A stretch of DNA of 64,000 bases from Rhodosalinus sp041365695. Its GTDB lineage: Bacteria; Pseudomonadota; Alphaproteobacteria; Rhodobacterales; Rhodobacteraceae. Under the pieces are notes generated by a model, which did no database searches, was not told the DNA's origin, and worked only from the letters and a program-made list of their open reading frames with translations. Positions 25,605 through 33,492 of this stretch are shown in pieces. Position numbers and translations under genes: made by a program. The stretch covers positions 372,001 through 436,000 of the forward strand of contig NZ_JBGFSJ010000003.1 of assembly GCF_041365695.1 (NCBI RefSeq), given 5' to 3'. Each line of letters starts with the position of its first letter. Position 1 is the stretch's first letter.

Positions 25605-25630
25605 AACATAGCCCGCGCGGGGCGGGATCA
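25605..25630 (-). promoter_or_regulatory. candidate sigmaE (ChrR-dependent) promoter of the photolyase operon
   Basis: On the minus strand TGATCC (25630-25625) is followed after 14 nt by TATGTT (25610-25605), and the TTG start lies 29 nt beyond. TGATCC is the -35 element reported for sigmaE of Rhodobacter sphaeroides, whose targets include a photolyase and a cyclopropane synthase gene. The -10 match is weaker. The element overlaps the TGA stop of the upstream PLP gene. Confidence 0.45.
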
Positions 25631-26851
25631 AAGGGCCGCGTCGAGCGCGGCGATCAGGCGGTCGACCTCCTCCGCGGTGGTGTAGTGCACGAAGCTCACG
25701 CGCAGCACCCCGTGTTCGGGATCGATCCCCATCGCGCGAAGCGGCCGGTGGGCGTAGAAATCCCCGCCGCCGGCCATGATGCCGTGCGGCGCAAGCCGCG
25801 CGGCCGCCTCCGCGCCCGGCCGCTCCAGCGCCACCGCGACCGTGGGCGCCCGCGCTTCGGCGCGGGCCGGACCCAGAAGGCGCATGTCGTCGCGCCCGGC
25901 CACGTGATCGAGCAGCGGCTGAAGAAGCGCCGTCTCGTGGGCGCGGAAAAGATCGTGCACCGCGGCGGCGCGATCGGCCGCGCGCTCCGCGGTCACGCCG
26001 TGATGGGCGGCGAGCGCGTCCCAGTAATCCGCGATCCCGGCGCAGGCCGCCACCTGCGCATGATCCGGCCCGGCGGGAACGAAGCGTTTCTCGGGAACGT
26101 CCGCGTTGAAATGATGCCCCTGCACCGGCAGCAATTGCGCGAGCGCGCGCCGGATCACCATGGCGCCCTGGTGCGGCCCGTAGGTCTTGTAGGTCGAGAA
26201 GAGGTAGATGTCGGGTCCCAGCCGGCCCACATCGGGCAGCCCGTGGGGCGCATAGCTCACCCCGTCCACGCAGACGAAGGCGCCGGCGGCATGGGCGATG
26301 GCGCTGATCTCGACAACGGGGTTCACCTCGCCCACCACGTTCGAGCAGTGGGGAAAGCAGACGAGCCGCACCTTCTCGTCGAGCAATGCGGCCAGATCGT
26401 CGGGGTCGAGCCGTCCGGTTTCGGGGTCGACAGCCCATTCGCGGATCTCGAAGCCCTCCTCGGCCAGGCGCCGCCACGGGCCGGAATTGGCCTCGTGGTC
26501 CTGGTCGGTGACGACGATCGCCTCGCCCTCGTCCATGAACCCCGCGAAAGCGCGCGCGAGCACATAGGCGTTCTGGGTGGTGGAGGGCCCGAACGACAGC
26601 TCGTCCTCGCCGACACCCAGCAGGGCGGCCATGCGGCCGCGCGCCTCGTCCATCTCATCGCCCGCCAGCCGGCTTGCCTCGAACGGGGCGTAGGGCTGAA
26701 CCTTGCGCGCCCGGTAGAACCGCGTGAGGCGCTCGATCACCGGGGCGCAGGCGTAGGACCCGCCCGCGTTCTCGAAGAACGCCTGACCCTCGAGCGAGGG
26801 CTCGGCGAAGGCGGGAAACTGCGCCCGCGCGAAATCCACATCCAGCATCAT
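25628..26851 (-). CDS. class V aminotransferase-fold PLP enzyme (cysteine desulfurase-like)
   Basis: This fold-type I PLP enzyme related to cysteine desulfurases (SufS/CsdA-like) has 407 residues. Features are FFENAGGSYA near the N-terminus, SFGPSTTQNAYVLARA as the cofactor phosphate region, CVDGVSYAPHG with the PLP-contacting Asp, and the Schiff-base lysine in FSTYKTYGPH (K222 from this start). No Cys-containing mobile loop as in true desulfurases is obvious near the C-terminus, so the substrate is open. The ATG at 26851 is preferred over the GTG at 26860; neither has a strong ribosome site. Confidence 0.8.
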   Translation of the reverse strand: MMLDVDFARAQFPAFAEPSLEGQAFFENAGGSYACAPVIERLTRFYRARKVQPYAPFEASRLAGDEMDEARGRMAALLGVGEDELSFGPSTTQNAYVLARAFAGFMDEGEAIVVTDQDHEANSGPWRRLAEEGFEIREWAVDPETGRLDPDDLAALLDEKVRLVCFPHCSNVVGEVNPVVEISAIAHAAGAFVCVDGVSYAPHGLPDVGRLGPDIYLFSTYKTYGPHQGAMVIRRALAQLLPVQGHHFNADVPEKRFVPAGPDHAQVAACAGIADYWDALAAHHGVTAERAADRAAAVHDLFRAHETALLQPLLDHVAGRDDMRLLGPARAEARAPTVAVALERPGAEAAARLAPHGIMAGGGDFYAHRPLRAMGIDPEHGVLRVSFVHYTTAEEVDRLIAALDAAL

Positions 26852-26948
26852 GGGGCGCACTCAAAGCGTGTCGGGCGCGCACCGTCAAGCGCGCGCCCGA
26901 TCCTTGTTCTCAGCCGGGTCCTGTCTCGGGCCCGGCGATGCCGGGCGG

Positions 26949-26978
26949 GACGCGAGGGGACGAACGCCCCCTCGCGTC
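26949..26978 (-). terminator. perfect 11-bp hairpin after the BCCT transporter gene
   Basis: GACGCGAGGGG (26949-26959) pairs perfectly with CCCCTCGCGTC (26968-26978) over an 8-nt loop. It sits 5 bp after the transporter stop on the minus strand and before the next gene. No T run follows, so termination efficiency is uncertain, but the position suits the end of a single-gene transcript. Confidence 0.55.
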
Positions 26979-26983
26979 ATGTC

Positions 26984-28642
26984 TCAGCCCCGGGGCTCGG
27001 ACATGAGCCCGCGAAGGATCGCGTAGCAGATCATCAGCAGGATCAGCGTGAAGGGCAGACCGGTGGAAATCACCATCGCCTGCAAGGCCGTCAGCCCCCC
27101 GCCGACAAGCAGCGCGATCGCCACGAGCCCCTCGAAGGTGCACCAGAACACCCGCTGCGGCACCGGCGCGTCGACCTTGCCGCCGGCGGTGATCGTGTCG
27201 ATCACGAGGCTGCCGGAGTCCGACGAGGTGACGAAGAACACGATCACGAGCACGATCCCGATGGTCGAGGTGATCGCCGCCAGAGGCAGGCTTTCCAGCA
27301 TCGCGAAGAGCGAAAGTTCAGGCGAATAGCTGTCGATCACGTTGGCCTTCACCGCGCTGGTGTCGGGGTTCGCGATCATGTCGCTGATCGCCGAACCGCC
27401 GAAGACCGCCATCCACAGGATGCAGACGAGCGACGGGATGATCAGCACGCAGGTGATGAATTCGCGCACCGTGCGGCCGCGGCTGACCCGCGCGATGAAC
27501 ATGCCCACGAAGGGCGACCAGCTGATCCACCAGGCCCAGTAGAAGGCCGTCCAGCCCTGCATGTAGCCGGTGTCCTCGCGCCCGAACGGGTTCGACAGCG
27601 GCACGACCTCGCGCGCATAGGCGCCAAGACCCGCGACGAATTCCGAAAGGATCGTCGCCGCGCCGGCCGTGAACAGCACGAAGATCAGCAGCAGCGTCGC
27701 GATGCCCATGTTGATCTCGGACAGCACCTTCACGCCGCCGTCGAGGCCGCGCAGCACCGAGATGAGCGCGATGCCCGTGATCGCGACGATCAGGAACACC
27801 TGGAAGCCGACGCTGCCCGGATCCTCGGGGAAGCCATAGACGTAGGACATGCCCGCGGCCGCCTGCTGCGCCCCGATGCCGAGCGACGTGGCAAGGCCGA
27901 AGAGCGTGGCGAAAACGGCCAGCGTGTCGATCGTGTGGCCCCACCAGCCCCAGACGCGCTCTCCGAGGATCGGGTAGAAGGCCGAGCGGATCGAGAGCGG
28001 AAGGCCCTTGTTGTAGGAGAAGAGCGCCAGTGCGAGGGCCACCACGGCGTAGATCGCCCACGGATGCAGCGCCCAGTGATAGGACGTGGCCGCAAGCGCC
28101 ATGCGCCGCGCCTCCTCGACGTTGGCGGCGATCAGGTTGCCATCGTCGTCGAAGGGTCGGACGGTGCCGAGCGGCGCATCCCCCCAGGGCGTGCCGAAGT
28201 AATAGGCGGGCTCGAGCACGCCGAAGAACATCAGCCCGATCCCCATGCCGGCGGCGAACAGCATCGCGAACCAGCCGAGATAGCCGTAATCCGGCGTGGC
28301 CTCCGCCCCGCCGAGGCGTACTGCCCCCCAGGGCGACACGATCAGGAACAGGCAGAAGATCACGAAGACGTTCGCCGAAAGCAGGAAGAACCAGTCGAAG
28401 GTCGAGGTCAGCGTCGGGCGCAGCCAGCCGAAGAAGTCCGAAGCCTGCTGCGGCAGGATCAGCGCGTAGGCCACGAAGGCCACCACGACGAGGCCCGAGA
28501 TCACGAAGACCGGGTTGTGAATGTCGAAACCGAAGGGACCGACCTTCCCTTCGATGTTGTCCTGACCGATCTCGTATTCGGTCTCGATGATGTCCGATTC
28601 GCCTTCCGGCGCGGGGACACCCTGACTTGTTTCGTCGGCCAT
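26984..28642 (-). CDS. BCCT family betaine/choline/carnitine transporter
   Basis: This is an Na+- or H+-coupled uptake system for glycine betaine or similar trimethylammonium compounds. The 552-residue protein has 12 predicted helices. BCCT hallmarks are GMGIGLMFFGVLEPAYYF and the helix 8 segment YWAWWISWSPFVGMFIARVS followed by RGRTVREF. The acidic N-terminal tail (about 45 residues, Glu/Asp-rich) lies in the cytoplasm and may take part in osmosensing. The betaine link fits the betaine-homocysteine-type methyltransferase at 47843. The universal stress protein gene lies 66 bp upstream on the same strand. Confidence 0.92.
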   Translation of the reverse strand: MADETSQGVPAPEGESDIIETEYEIGQDNIEGKVGPFGFDIHNPVFVISGLVVVAFVAYALILPQQASDFFGWLRPTLTSTFDWFFLLSANVFVIFCLFLIVSPWGAVRLGGAEATPDYGYLGWFAMLFAAGMGIGLMFFGVLEPAYYFGTPWGDAPLGTVRPFDDDGNLIAANVEEARRMALAATSYHWALHPWAIYAVVALALALFSYNKGLPLSIRSAFYPILGERVWGWWGHTIDTLAVFATLFGLATSLGIGAQQAAAGMSYVYGFPEDPGSVGFQVFLIVAITGIALISVLRGLDGGVKVLSEINMGIATLLLIFVLFTAGAATILSEFVAGLGAYAREVVPLSNPFGREDTGYMQGWTAFYWAWWISWSPFVGMFIARVSRGRTVREFITCVLIIPSLVCILWMAVFGGSAISDMIANPDTSAVKANVIDSYSPELSLFAMLESLPLAAITSTIGIVLVIVFFVTSSDSGSLVIDTITAGGKVDAPVPQRVFWCTFEGLVAIALLVGGGLTALQAMVISTGLPFTLILLMICYAILRGLMSEPRG

Positions 28643-28708
28643 TTCCGGCCTCCCTTGGTTGATGTCGTTTCTTGCCGACCGGCCACGCGTCCGCGTGGCC
28701 GTGCCGCC

Positions 28709-29122
28709 CTAGCGGACGAGGAAGACGGACGCTTTCGCATGCTCCGCCACGTAGCCGCCATTCGACGGCCAGACGTAGTCGCTGAAATTGGGCGGATGGG
28801 TCGCCATCACGACGAGGTCCGCTCCGGTCTCGTCCACCGCCTTGAGAAGCGTGGGATCGAGGTCGATGGTCGGATCATGGCTCGTCAGCGCATGGGACGA
28901 CGTTTCGATCCCGTGCGTGTCGGCCTGTTCCTTCGCGAACGCCTCGAGCTTCTGCGCGAACTCCTGCGGCGTGTGGGCGATCTTGCTGGGCTGCCCGGTC
29001 GTCACGGCGACATAGACCACCTGCGCCTTGTAATGCGTGGCTAGGTCGGCCGCGCATTGCAGCGTCTTCTCCAGCGTTTCGACATGGGCCAGGTCCACTG
29101 GCGTCATGATCTTGCTAAACAC
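28709..29122 (-). CDS. universal stress protein (UspA family)
   Basis: This single-domain Usp has 137 residues: IMTPVDLAHVE at the N-terminus, LVVMATHPP as the third-quarter element, and the terminal AEHAKASVFLVR. The ATP-binding G-2x-G-9x-G-S/T pattern is poorly kept: where it should be, the sequence reads HPPNFSDYVWPSNGGYVAEH. The GTG at 29122 is chosen because GGAGGGAG stands 7 nt before it and the length then matches the family. A longer frame to 29311 adds Arg-rich non-conserved sequence. Confidence 0.85.
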   Translation of the reverse strand: MFSKIMTPVDLAHVETLEKTLQCAADLATHYKAQVVYVAVTTGQPSKIAHTPQEFAQKLEAFAKEQADTHGIETSSHALTSHDPTIDLDPTLLKAVDETGADLVVMATHPPNFSDYVWPSNGGYVAEHAKASVFLVR

Positions 29123-29382
29123 GTCGTCACTCCCTCCTGTGCGCGCCGTGGCAGAAACCGGCAACGGCCCTCGGGCAGGCGCTGACCGGCGCGTCGCGTA
29201 TCGTGTGGACCCGCAGCCTTGGCTGCGTGGATCTTGAGACGTAAACGTTAGCGCGTTCTGGCCGCGGAAAGCAAACCGCGTTCCGCGGCCCTGATCAAAA
29301 AAAACGCGCAAGTCGAACCGTCAGCGTTATTGACTTTTCAACGCCTTGCGACCCCGTCGCGTCTTGCGGCCCATGTGCGCGC

Positions 29383-30372
29383 CTAAAGATCGATCACCAC
29401 CCGGCCCTTGACGCGCCCGGCGAGGATCTCGGCGCCGAGGCGCGGCAGATCCTCTAGGCCGGCCGGCTCGATCATCGCCTCCAGCTTTTCCATGGGCAGA
29501 TCGCGCGCGATTCGCTCCCAGGCGCGCACCCGGTTGTCGTAGGGCTGCAGGACCGAATCGATTCCCAGCAGGTTCACCCCGCGCAGGATGAACGGCGTGA
29601 CGAGCGCCCCCTCGATCGCCGCGCCGCCGGCAAGCCCCACGACCGCGACCGAGGCGCCGTATTTCATCTGCTTGAGCACACGTCCCAGCATGGGCCCGGC
29701 CACGGCGTCCACGCAGCCCGCCCAGCGTTCAGACTCGAGCGGCTTGCGCGTCACCTCGGTCAGTTCCTCGCGCGGCACCACCTCCGTCGCGCCGAGACCC
29801 CTGAGATAGTCGGCCTGCTCCGGCCGGCCGGTGACGGCCGCCACCTCACGCCCGAGCTGCGCCAGGATCGCCGTGGCGACCGACCCCACGCCCCCCGCGG
29901 CGCCGGTCACCAACACGGGCCCTTGATGGTCGGCGAGCCCGTGATCCTCGAGCGCCTGGATCGCCAGCATCGCGGTCAGGCCCGCGGTGCCCACCGCCAT
30001 GGCCTGCCGCGTCGTCATGCCCTCGGGCAGCGGCACCAGCCAGTCGGCCTTCACCCGAGCCTTCTGCGCGTAACCGCCCCAATGGGCCTCGCCCACGCGC
30101 CATCCGGTCAGCACCACCTTGTCGCCGGGCTTGTAGCGCGCGTCCGAAGAGGCCTCGACGGTGCCGGCGAAATCGATGCCCGGCACATGGGGATAGTGCC
30201 GCACGAGGCCGCCGCCCGGGCCGATGCAGAGCCCGTCCTTGTAGTTGAGCGTCGAATGCTCGACGGCGACCGTGACCTCGGCGTCGGGCAGATCGCTCTC
30301 GGAAAGCTGCTTCACCTCGGCATGGGTCTTGCCCGTGTCCTCGTCCTTCTCCACCACCAGCGCGTCGAACAT
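29383..30372 (-). CDS. acuI: acryloyl-CoA reductase AcuI (MDR family)
   Basis: This NADPH-dependent medium-chain reductase/quinone oxidoreductase fold protein has 329 residues. LNYKDGLCIGPGGGLVRHYP and VPGIDFAGTV near the N-terminus, VGTAGLTAMLAI in the middle, and the nucleotide loop VTGAAGGVGSVA are typical of YhdH/AcuI. In roseobacters AcuI reduces the toxic DMSP breakdown intermediate acryloyl-CoA to propionyl-CoA. No zinc-ligand set is present, as expected. The ATG at 30372 follows GGAGGAAG. The gene stands alone, without other DMSP genes in the window. Confidence 0.85.
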   Translation of the reverse strand: MFDALVVEKDEDTGKTHAEVKQLSESDLPDAEVTVAVEHSTLNYKDGLCIGPGGGLVRHYPHVPGIDFAGTVEASSDARYKPGDKVVLTGWRVGEAHWGGYAQKARVKADWLVPLPEGMTTRQAMAVGTAGLTAMLAIQALEDHGLADHQGPVLVTGAAGGVGSVATAILAQLGREVAAVTGRPEQADYLRGLGATEVVPREELTEVTRKPLESERWAGCVDAVAGPMLGRVLKQMKYGASVAVVGLAGGAAIEGALVTPFILRGVNLLGIDSVLQPYDNRVRAWERIARDLPMEKLEAMIEPAGLEDLPRLGAEILAGRVKGRVVIDL

Positions 30373-30599
30373 CGGTCTCTTCCTCCTTCGCGGGGCGCGA
30401 TGCCCCCGGGGTTTCTCGTGAGAGGCCCCGCCGGGCCCCGTCGCGTCACCCTGCGCCACGGGGGCGCTCGAAGCCAAGGCCCCTCTTTCGGCAGAAGGCA
30501 GGGATCGGCGGGCGCGGTCGCATGTCCCGCCGTGATCGGCTGGGCGTGGATGACCGAGGGCGGCGGGTCGCGTGCGCGGGAGGGGCGGCGGAATCCCCC

Positions 30600-30628
30600 T
30601 TCAAATGCCCGCCGCGCGCTCCTATATT
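30600..30628 (+). promoter_or_regulatory. promoter of the tmRNA gene
   Basis: TTCAAA at 30600-30605 and TATATT at 30623-30628 are separated by exactly 17 nt, a good sigma70-type match in an otherwise very GC-rich region. Transcription would start near 30635, just before the acceptor piece of the permuted tmRNA. Confidence 0.6.
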
Positions 30629-30634
30629 GGCTGT

Positions 30635-30960
30635 GTCTCGCAAGAGACTATGGACATAAACGCGCGCGGAATAAGCGGTTCGGACCCGGGGGCGGTACCC
30701 GGCGGCTCCACCATAACCCTGCCTCGTTGGGGCGGACACGAGGGGCCGAAACAGGATCGACGAACGTGTAAAGGCGTGGCTTTGTCCCGGTGAGGTACCA
30801 CCGTTATCGGTCCGTAACGCATAGTTGCCAACGACAACCGTGCTCCGGTCGCGCTCGCTGCGTAAGCAGCGCGCAAGACCGAAACTTAAGTCCTAGCCTC
30901 TAGCAGGGTTAGGCGGGGTTCGCAGGCACCTGGCAACAGAAGCCTGCACTTTCCCCACTC
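30635..30960 (+). ncRNA. ssrA: circularly permuted two-piece tmRNA
   Basis: This RNA rescues stalled ribosomes. The order is permuted as in alphaproteobacteria. First comes the acceptor piece with a T-arm-like GGTTCGGACCC and the 3' end CGGCTCC-A-CCA (CCA at 30711-30713). A short intervening loop follows, then the coding piece starting GGGGCCG at 30742. GGGGCCG pairs with CGGCTCC with a single G-U, rebuilding the acceptor stem between the two pieces. The tag reading frame at 30827-30865 encodes ANDNRAPVALAA followed by TAA, a typical proteolysis tag ending LAA. After the tag come stem-loops, the last being GCAGGC/GCCTGC near 30930-30955. The outer ends are approximate. Confidence 0.92.
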
Positions 30961-31113
30961 CGCAGCGGCCCGCGCACCTTCTGCGACCCGGACTGCCCCT
31001 TTCGAGGCCCCCGAAGGCCCGCCTGCGCGCCGCTGGGGCGCGAACACACGCGTGCCCTTCCGTTTCTGTCCGAATCCCTTATGGTCAAGGCGAAACCGAG
31101 CCGGGCAGAGGCC

Positions 31114-31614
31114 ATGACCGACAGCATCGACTACGGCAAGCTCATGCACAACGCCATGCGCGGCCTGATCCGCGAGGTTCTCTCGGTCGTGGCCGAGCAT
31201 GGGCTGCCCGGCGAACACCATTTCTTCATCACCTTCGACACGCGTCACGCCGACGTCGATATCGCGCCTTGGCTCTGCGAGCGGTATCCCGACGAGATGA
31301 CCATCGTCATGCAGCAGTGGTTCGACGCGCTTCAGGTCGGCGAGGACGGCTTTGCGGTCACGCTGAACTTCGGCGATCAGCCCGAGCGCCTTCACGTCCC
31401 CTACGACGCGATCCTGACCTTCGTGGACCCTTCGGTAGAGTTCGGCCTGCGCTTCGAGGCGCACGCGGAACCCGAGGCATCCGAAGGCGGCGAGGAAGAG
31501 GCGCCCCACCTCGCGGGCGAGGAAGACGGCGCGGCGGACATCCACGTGGCCGAACCGGAAGACGCGCCGAAGAAGGACGCGGACGTCGTCAGCCTCGACA
31601 AGTTCAGGAAGTAG
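31114..31614 (+). CDS. sspB: ClpXP adaptor SspB (alphaproteobacterial type)
   Basis: This adaptor binds ssrA-tagged proteins and delivers them to ClpXP. It has 166 residues: an N-terminal dimer/tag-binding domain (GKLMHNAMRGLIREVL, HHFFITFDT, YPDEMTIVMQQWF), then an acidic low-complexity linker (about 118-150), then the C-terminal ClpX-binding tail DVVSLDKFRK. The ATG at 31114 has AGAGG upstream; the earlier ATG at 31081 would add 11 basic residues. The gene lies directly downstream of the tmRNA that creates its substrates. Confidence 0.9.
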   Translation: MTDSIDYGKLMHNAMRGLIREVLSVVAEHGLPGEHHFFITFDTRHADVDIAPWLCERYPDEMTIVMQQWFDALQVGEDGFAVTLNFGDQPERLHVPYDAILTFVDPSVEFGLRFEAHAEPEASEGGEEEAPHLAGEEDGAADIHVAEPEDAPKKDADVVSLDKFRK

Positions 31615-31681
31615 CCGCGGCGTTGTCTTGCGCGGCGGGGGCGGCTAAAGGTATGCGACCGCATGCCAGAGGAGCCCGCGC

Positions 31682-33073
31682 ATGACCGACACCCGCACCG
31701 AGAGCGACAGTTTCGGCCCCCTCGCAGTGCCCGCCGACAGGTATTGGGGCGCGCAGACCCAGCGATCGATCATGAACTTCCCGATCGGCTGGGAGCGTCA
31801 GCCCGTGGCCATCGTCCGCGCCCTGGGCGTCGTCAAGCGCGCCTGCGCCGAGGCGAACAAGGCCAGCGGCAAGCTCGACGCGGACCTCGCCGACGCGATC
31901 ATCGCCGCCGCGCAGGAGGTGATCGACGGAAAGCTGGACGACAATTTCCCCCTCGTGGTCTGGCAGACGGGCTCGGGCACGCAGTCCAACATGAACGCCA
32001 ACGAGGTGATCGCGAACCGCGCCATCGAGATGTTGGGCGGCGAGATCGGCTCAAAGGCCCCGGTGCACCCGAACGATCACTGCAACATGGGCCAGTCGTC
32101 GAACGACACCTTCCCCACGGCCATGCACATCGCAGCGGCGACGACTGTGCACGACACGCTTCTGCCCGGGCTGGAGAAGCTCGCGGAGGGGCTGGAAGCC
32201 AAGTCCGAAGAGTTCCGGGACATCATCAAGATCGGCCGCACCCATACGCAGGACGCGACACCGCTGACGCTGGGCCAGGAGTTCTCGGGCTACGCGCACC
32301 AGGTCCGGAAAGGGATCGAGCGGATCAGGCTGGCACTGCCCGGCATCTACGAGCTGGCGCAGGGCGGCACGGCCGTGGGCACGGGGCTCAACACCGCGAG
32401 GGGCTGGGATACCACGGTGGCGGCCAACATCGCGGCCATCACCGGCCTGCCCTTCGTCACCGCGCCCAACAAGTTCGAGGCGCTCGCCGCCCATGACGCG
32501 ATGGTCTTCATGTCTGGCGCGATCAAGACGGCGGCGATGGCCTGCTACAAGATCGCCAACGACATGCGCTTCCTCGGGAGCGGCCCACGCTCGGGGCTGG
32601 GCGAGCTGATCCTGCCCGAGAACGAGCCGGGATCCTCGATCATGCCCGGAAAGGTGAACCCGACCCAGGCCGAGGCGCTCACGCAGGTCTGCGCGCATGT
32701 CCTCGGCAACGACGCGGCGATCTCCTTCGCGGGCAGCCAGGGCCATTTCGAGCTCAACGTCTACAACCCGATGATGGCCTACAACCTGCTGCAATCCATG
32801 ACGCTTCTGGGCCAGGCGGCCGACAGTTTCACCGAGCGGATGCTCATGGGCACGAAGGCGAATGTCGAACGGATCGACAAGCTGATGCGCGAAAGCCTGA
32901 TGCTGGTGACGGCGCTCGCCCCCGAGATCGGCTACGACAACGCCACGACGGTGGCCAAGACGGCGCACAGGAACGGCACCACGCTGCGCGAGGAGGCGGT
33001 GCGCCTCGGCTTCGTGGACGAGGAGACCTTCGACCGCGTCGTGCGCCCCGAAGAGATGATCGGGCCGAAATGA
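31682..33073 (+). CDS. fumC: fumarate hydratase class II
   Basis: This iron-independent fumarase interconverts fumarate and malate in the TCA cycle. The 463 residues are the normal length. Motifs are QTGSGTQSNMNANEV, the active-site SSNDTFPTAMH, GRTHTQDATPLTLGQE and the fumarase/aspartase signature GSSIMPGKVNP near residues 317-327. GGAGC precedes the ATG. Its stop overlaps the next tiny gene by 4 bp. Confidence 0.95.
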   Translation: MTDTRTESDSFGPLAVPADRYWGAQTQRSIMNFPIGWERQPVAIVRALGVVKRACAEANKASGKLDADLADAIIAAAQEVIDGKLDDNFPLVVWQTGSGTQSNMNANEVIANRAIEMLGGEIGSKAPVHPNDHCNMGQSSNDTFPTAMHIAAATTVHDTLLPGLEKLAEGLEAKSEEFRDIIKIGRTHTQDATPLTLGQEFSGYAHQVRKGIERIRLALPGIYELAQGGTAVGTGLNTARGWDTTVAANIAAITGLPFVTAPNKFEALAAHDAMVFMSGAIKTAAMACYKIANDMRFLGSGPRSGLGELILPENEPGSSIMPGKVNPTQAEALTQVCAHVLGNDAAISFAGSQGHFELNVYNPMMAYNLLQSMTLLGQAADSFTERMLMGTKANVERIDKLMRESLMLVTALAPEIGYDNATTVAKTAHRNGTTLREEAVRLGFVDEETFDRVVRPEEMIGPK

Positions 33074-33246
33074 CGACGCCGGTGAACCTCAACCGCTACC
33101 GCAAGGCCAGGGCGCGGACAGAGGCGAAGGCCCGCGCCGACGAGAACGCGGTGAAGTTCGGGCGCACGAAGGCCGAGAAGCAGGCCGCCCGCGCCGAGGC
33201 CGAGCGGATCGTCCGGGCGCTCGAGGGGCTGAAACGCGAGGAATGA
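33070..33246 (+). CDS. 58-residue DUF4169-like protein
   Basis: The protein is very basic and Ala-rich: VNLNRYRKARARTEAKARAD then KFGRTKAEKQAARAE. The sequence VNLNRxRKxR followed by KFGRTKAE is typical of small DUF4169 proteins that follow fumC in Rhodobacterales. Function is unknown; the charge suggests nucleic-acid or ribosome contact, which is only inference. ATG overlaps the fumC stop (ATGA), and its own stop overlaps the next gene (ATGA), so translation of all three is coupled. Confidence 0.75.
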   Translation: MTTPVNLNRYRKARARTEAKARADENAVKFGRTKAEKQAARAEAERIVRALEGLKREE

Positions 33247-33473
33247 GCGCGCGGCCCGTCAAGCGCTCGCTGACGCTGCGGGGCCACCGCACCTCGGTGT
33301 CGCTCGAGGAGGAGTTCTGGCGCGCCTTCCGCGAGATCGCGGCCGAACGCGAGCAGAGCGTGAACGGCCTCGCCGCCGAGATCGACGCGGCACGCGGGCT
33401 GGAGACGGGGCTCGCCTCGGCCATCCGCGTCCATGTTCTGGAACACTACCGGCAGAAGGCGCGCGACGGCTGA
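33243..33473 (+). CDS. ribbon-helix-helix domain protein
   Basis: This 76-residue protein has a ribbon-helix-helix fold: the beta strand RSLTLRGHRTSVSLEEEFW, then helices FREIAAEREQSVNGLAAEI and LASAIRVHVLEHY. Family members with HRTSVSLE plus a terminal RVxVLxHY are small putative DNA-binding proteins. It starts within the stop codon of the preceding small gene. It may regulate the fumC operon, but no operator was identified. Confidence 0.78.
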   Translation: MSARPVKRSLTLRGHRTSVSLEEEFWRAFREIAAEREQSVNGLAAEIDAARGLETGLASAIRVHVLEHYRQKARDG

Positions 33474-33492
33474 TCGTGCCGGCCGGCCCCGC

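Noticed and set aside
24059..29044. Open plus-strand frame of 1661 codons across photolyase, PLP enzyme, transporter and stress protein genes
   Set aside because: It is antisense to four well-supported genes, rich in Arg, His, Gly and Asp, and has no family motifs; such long frames are common opposite GC-rich coding sequence.
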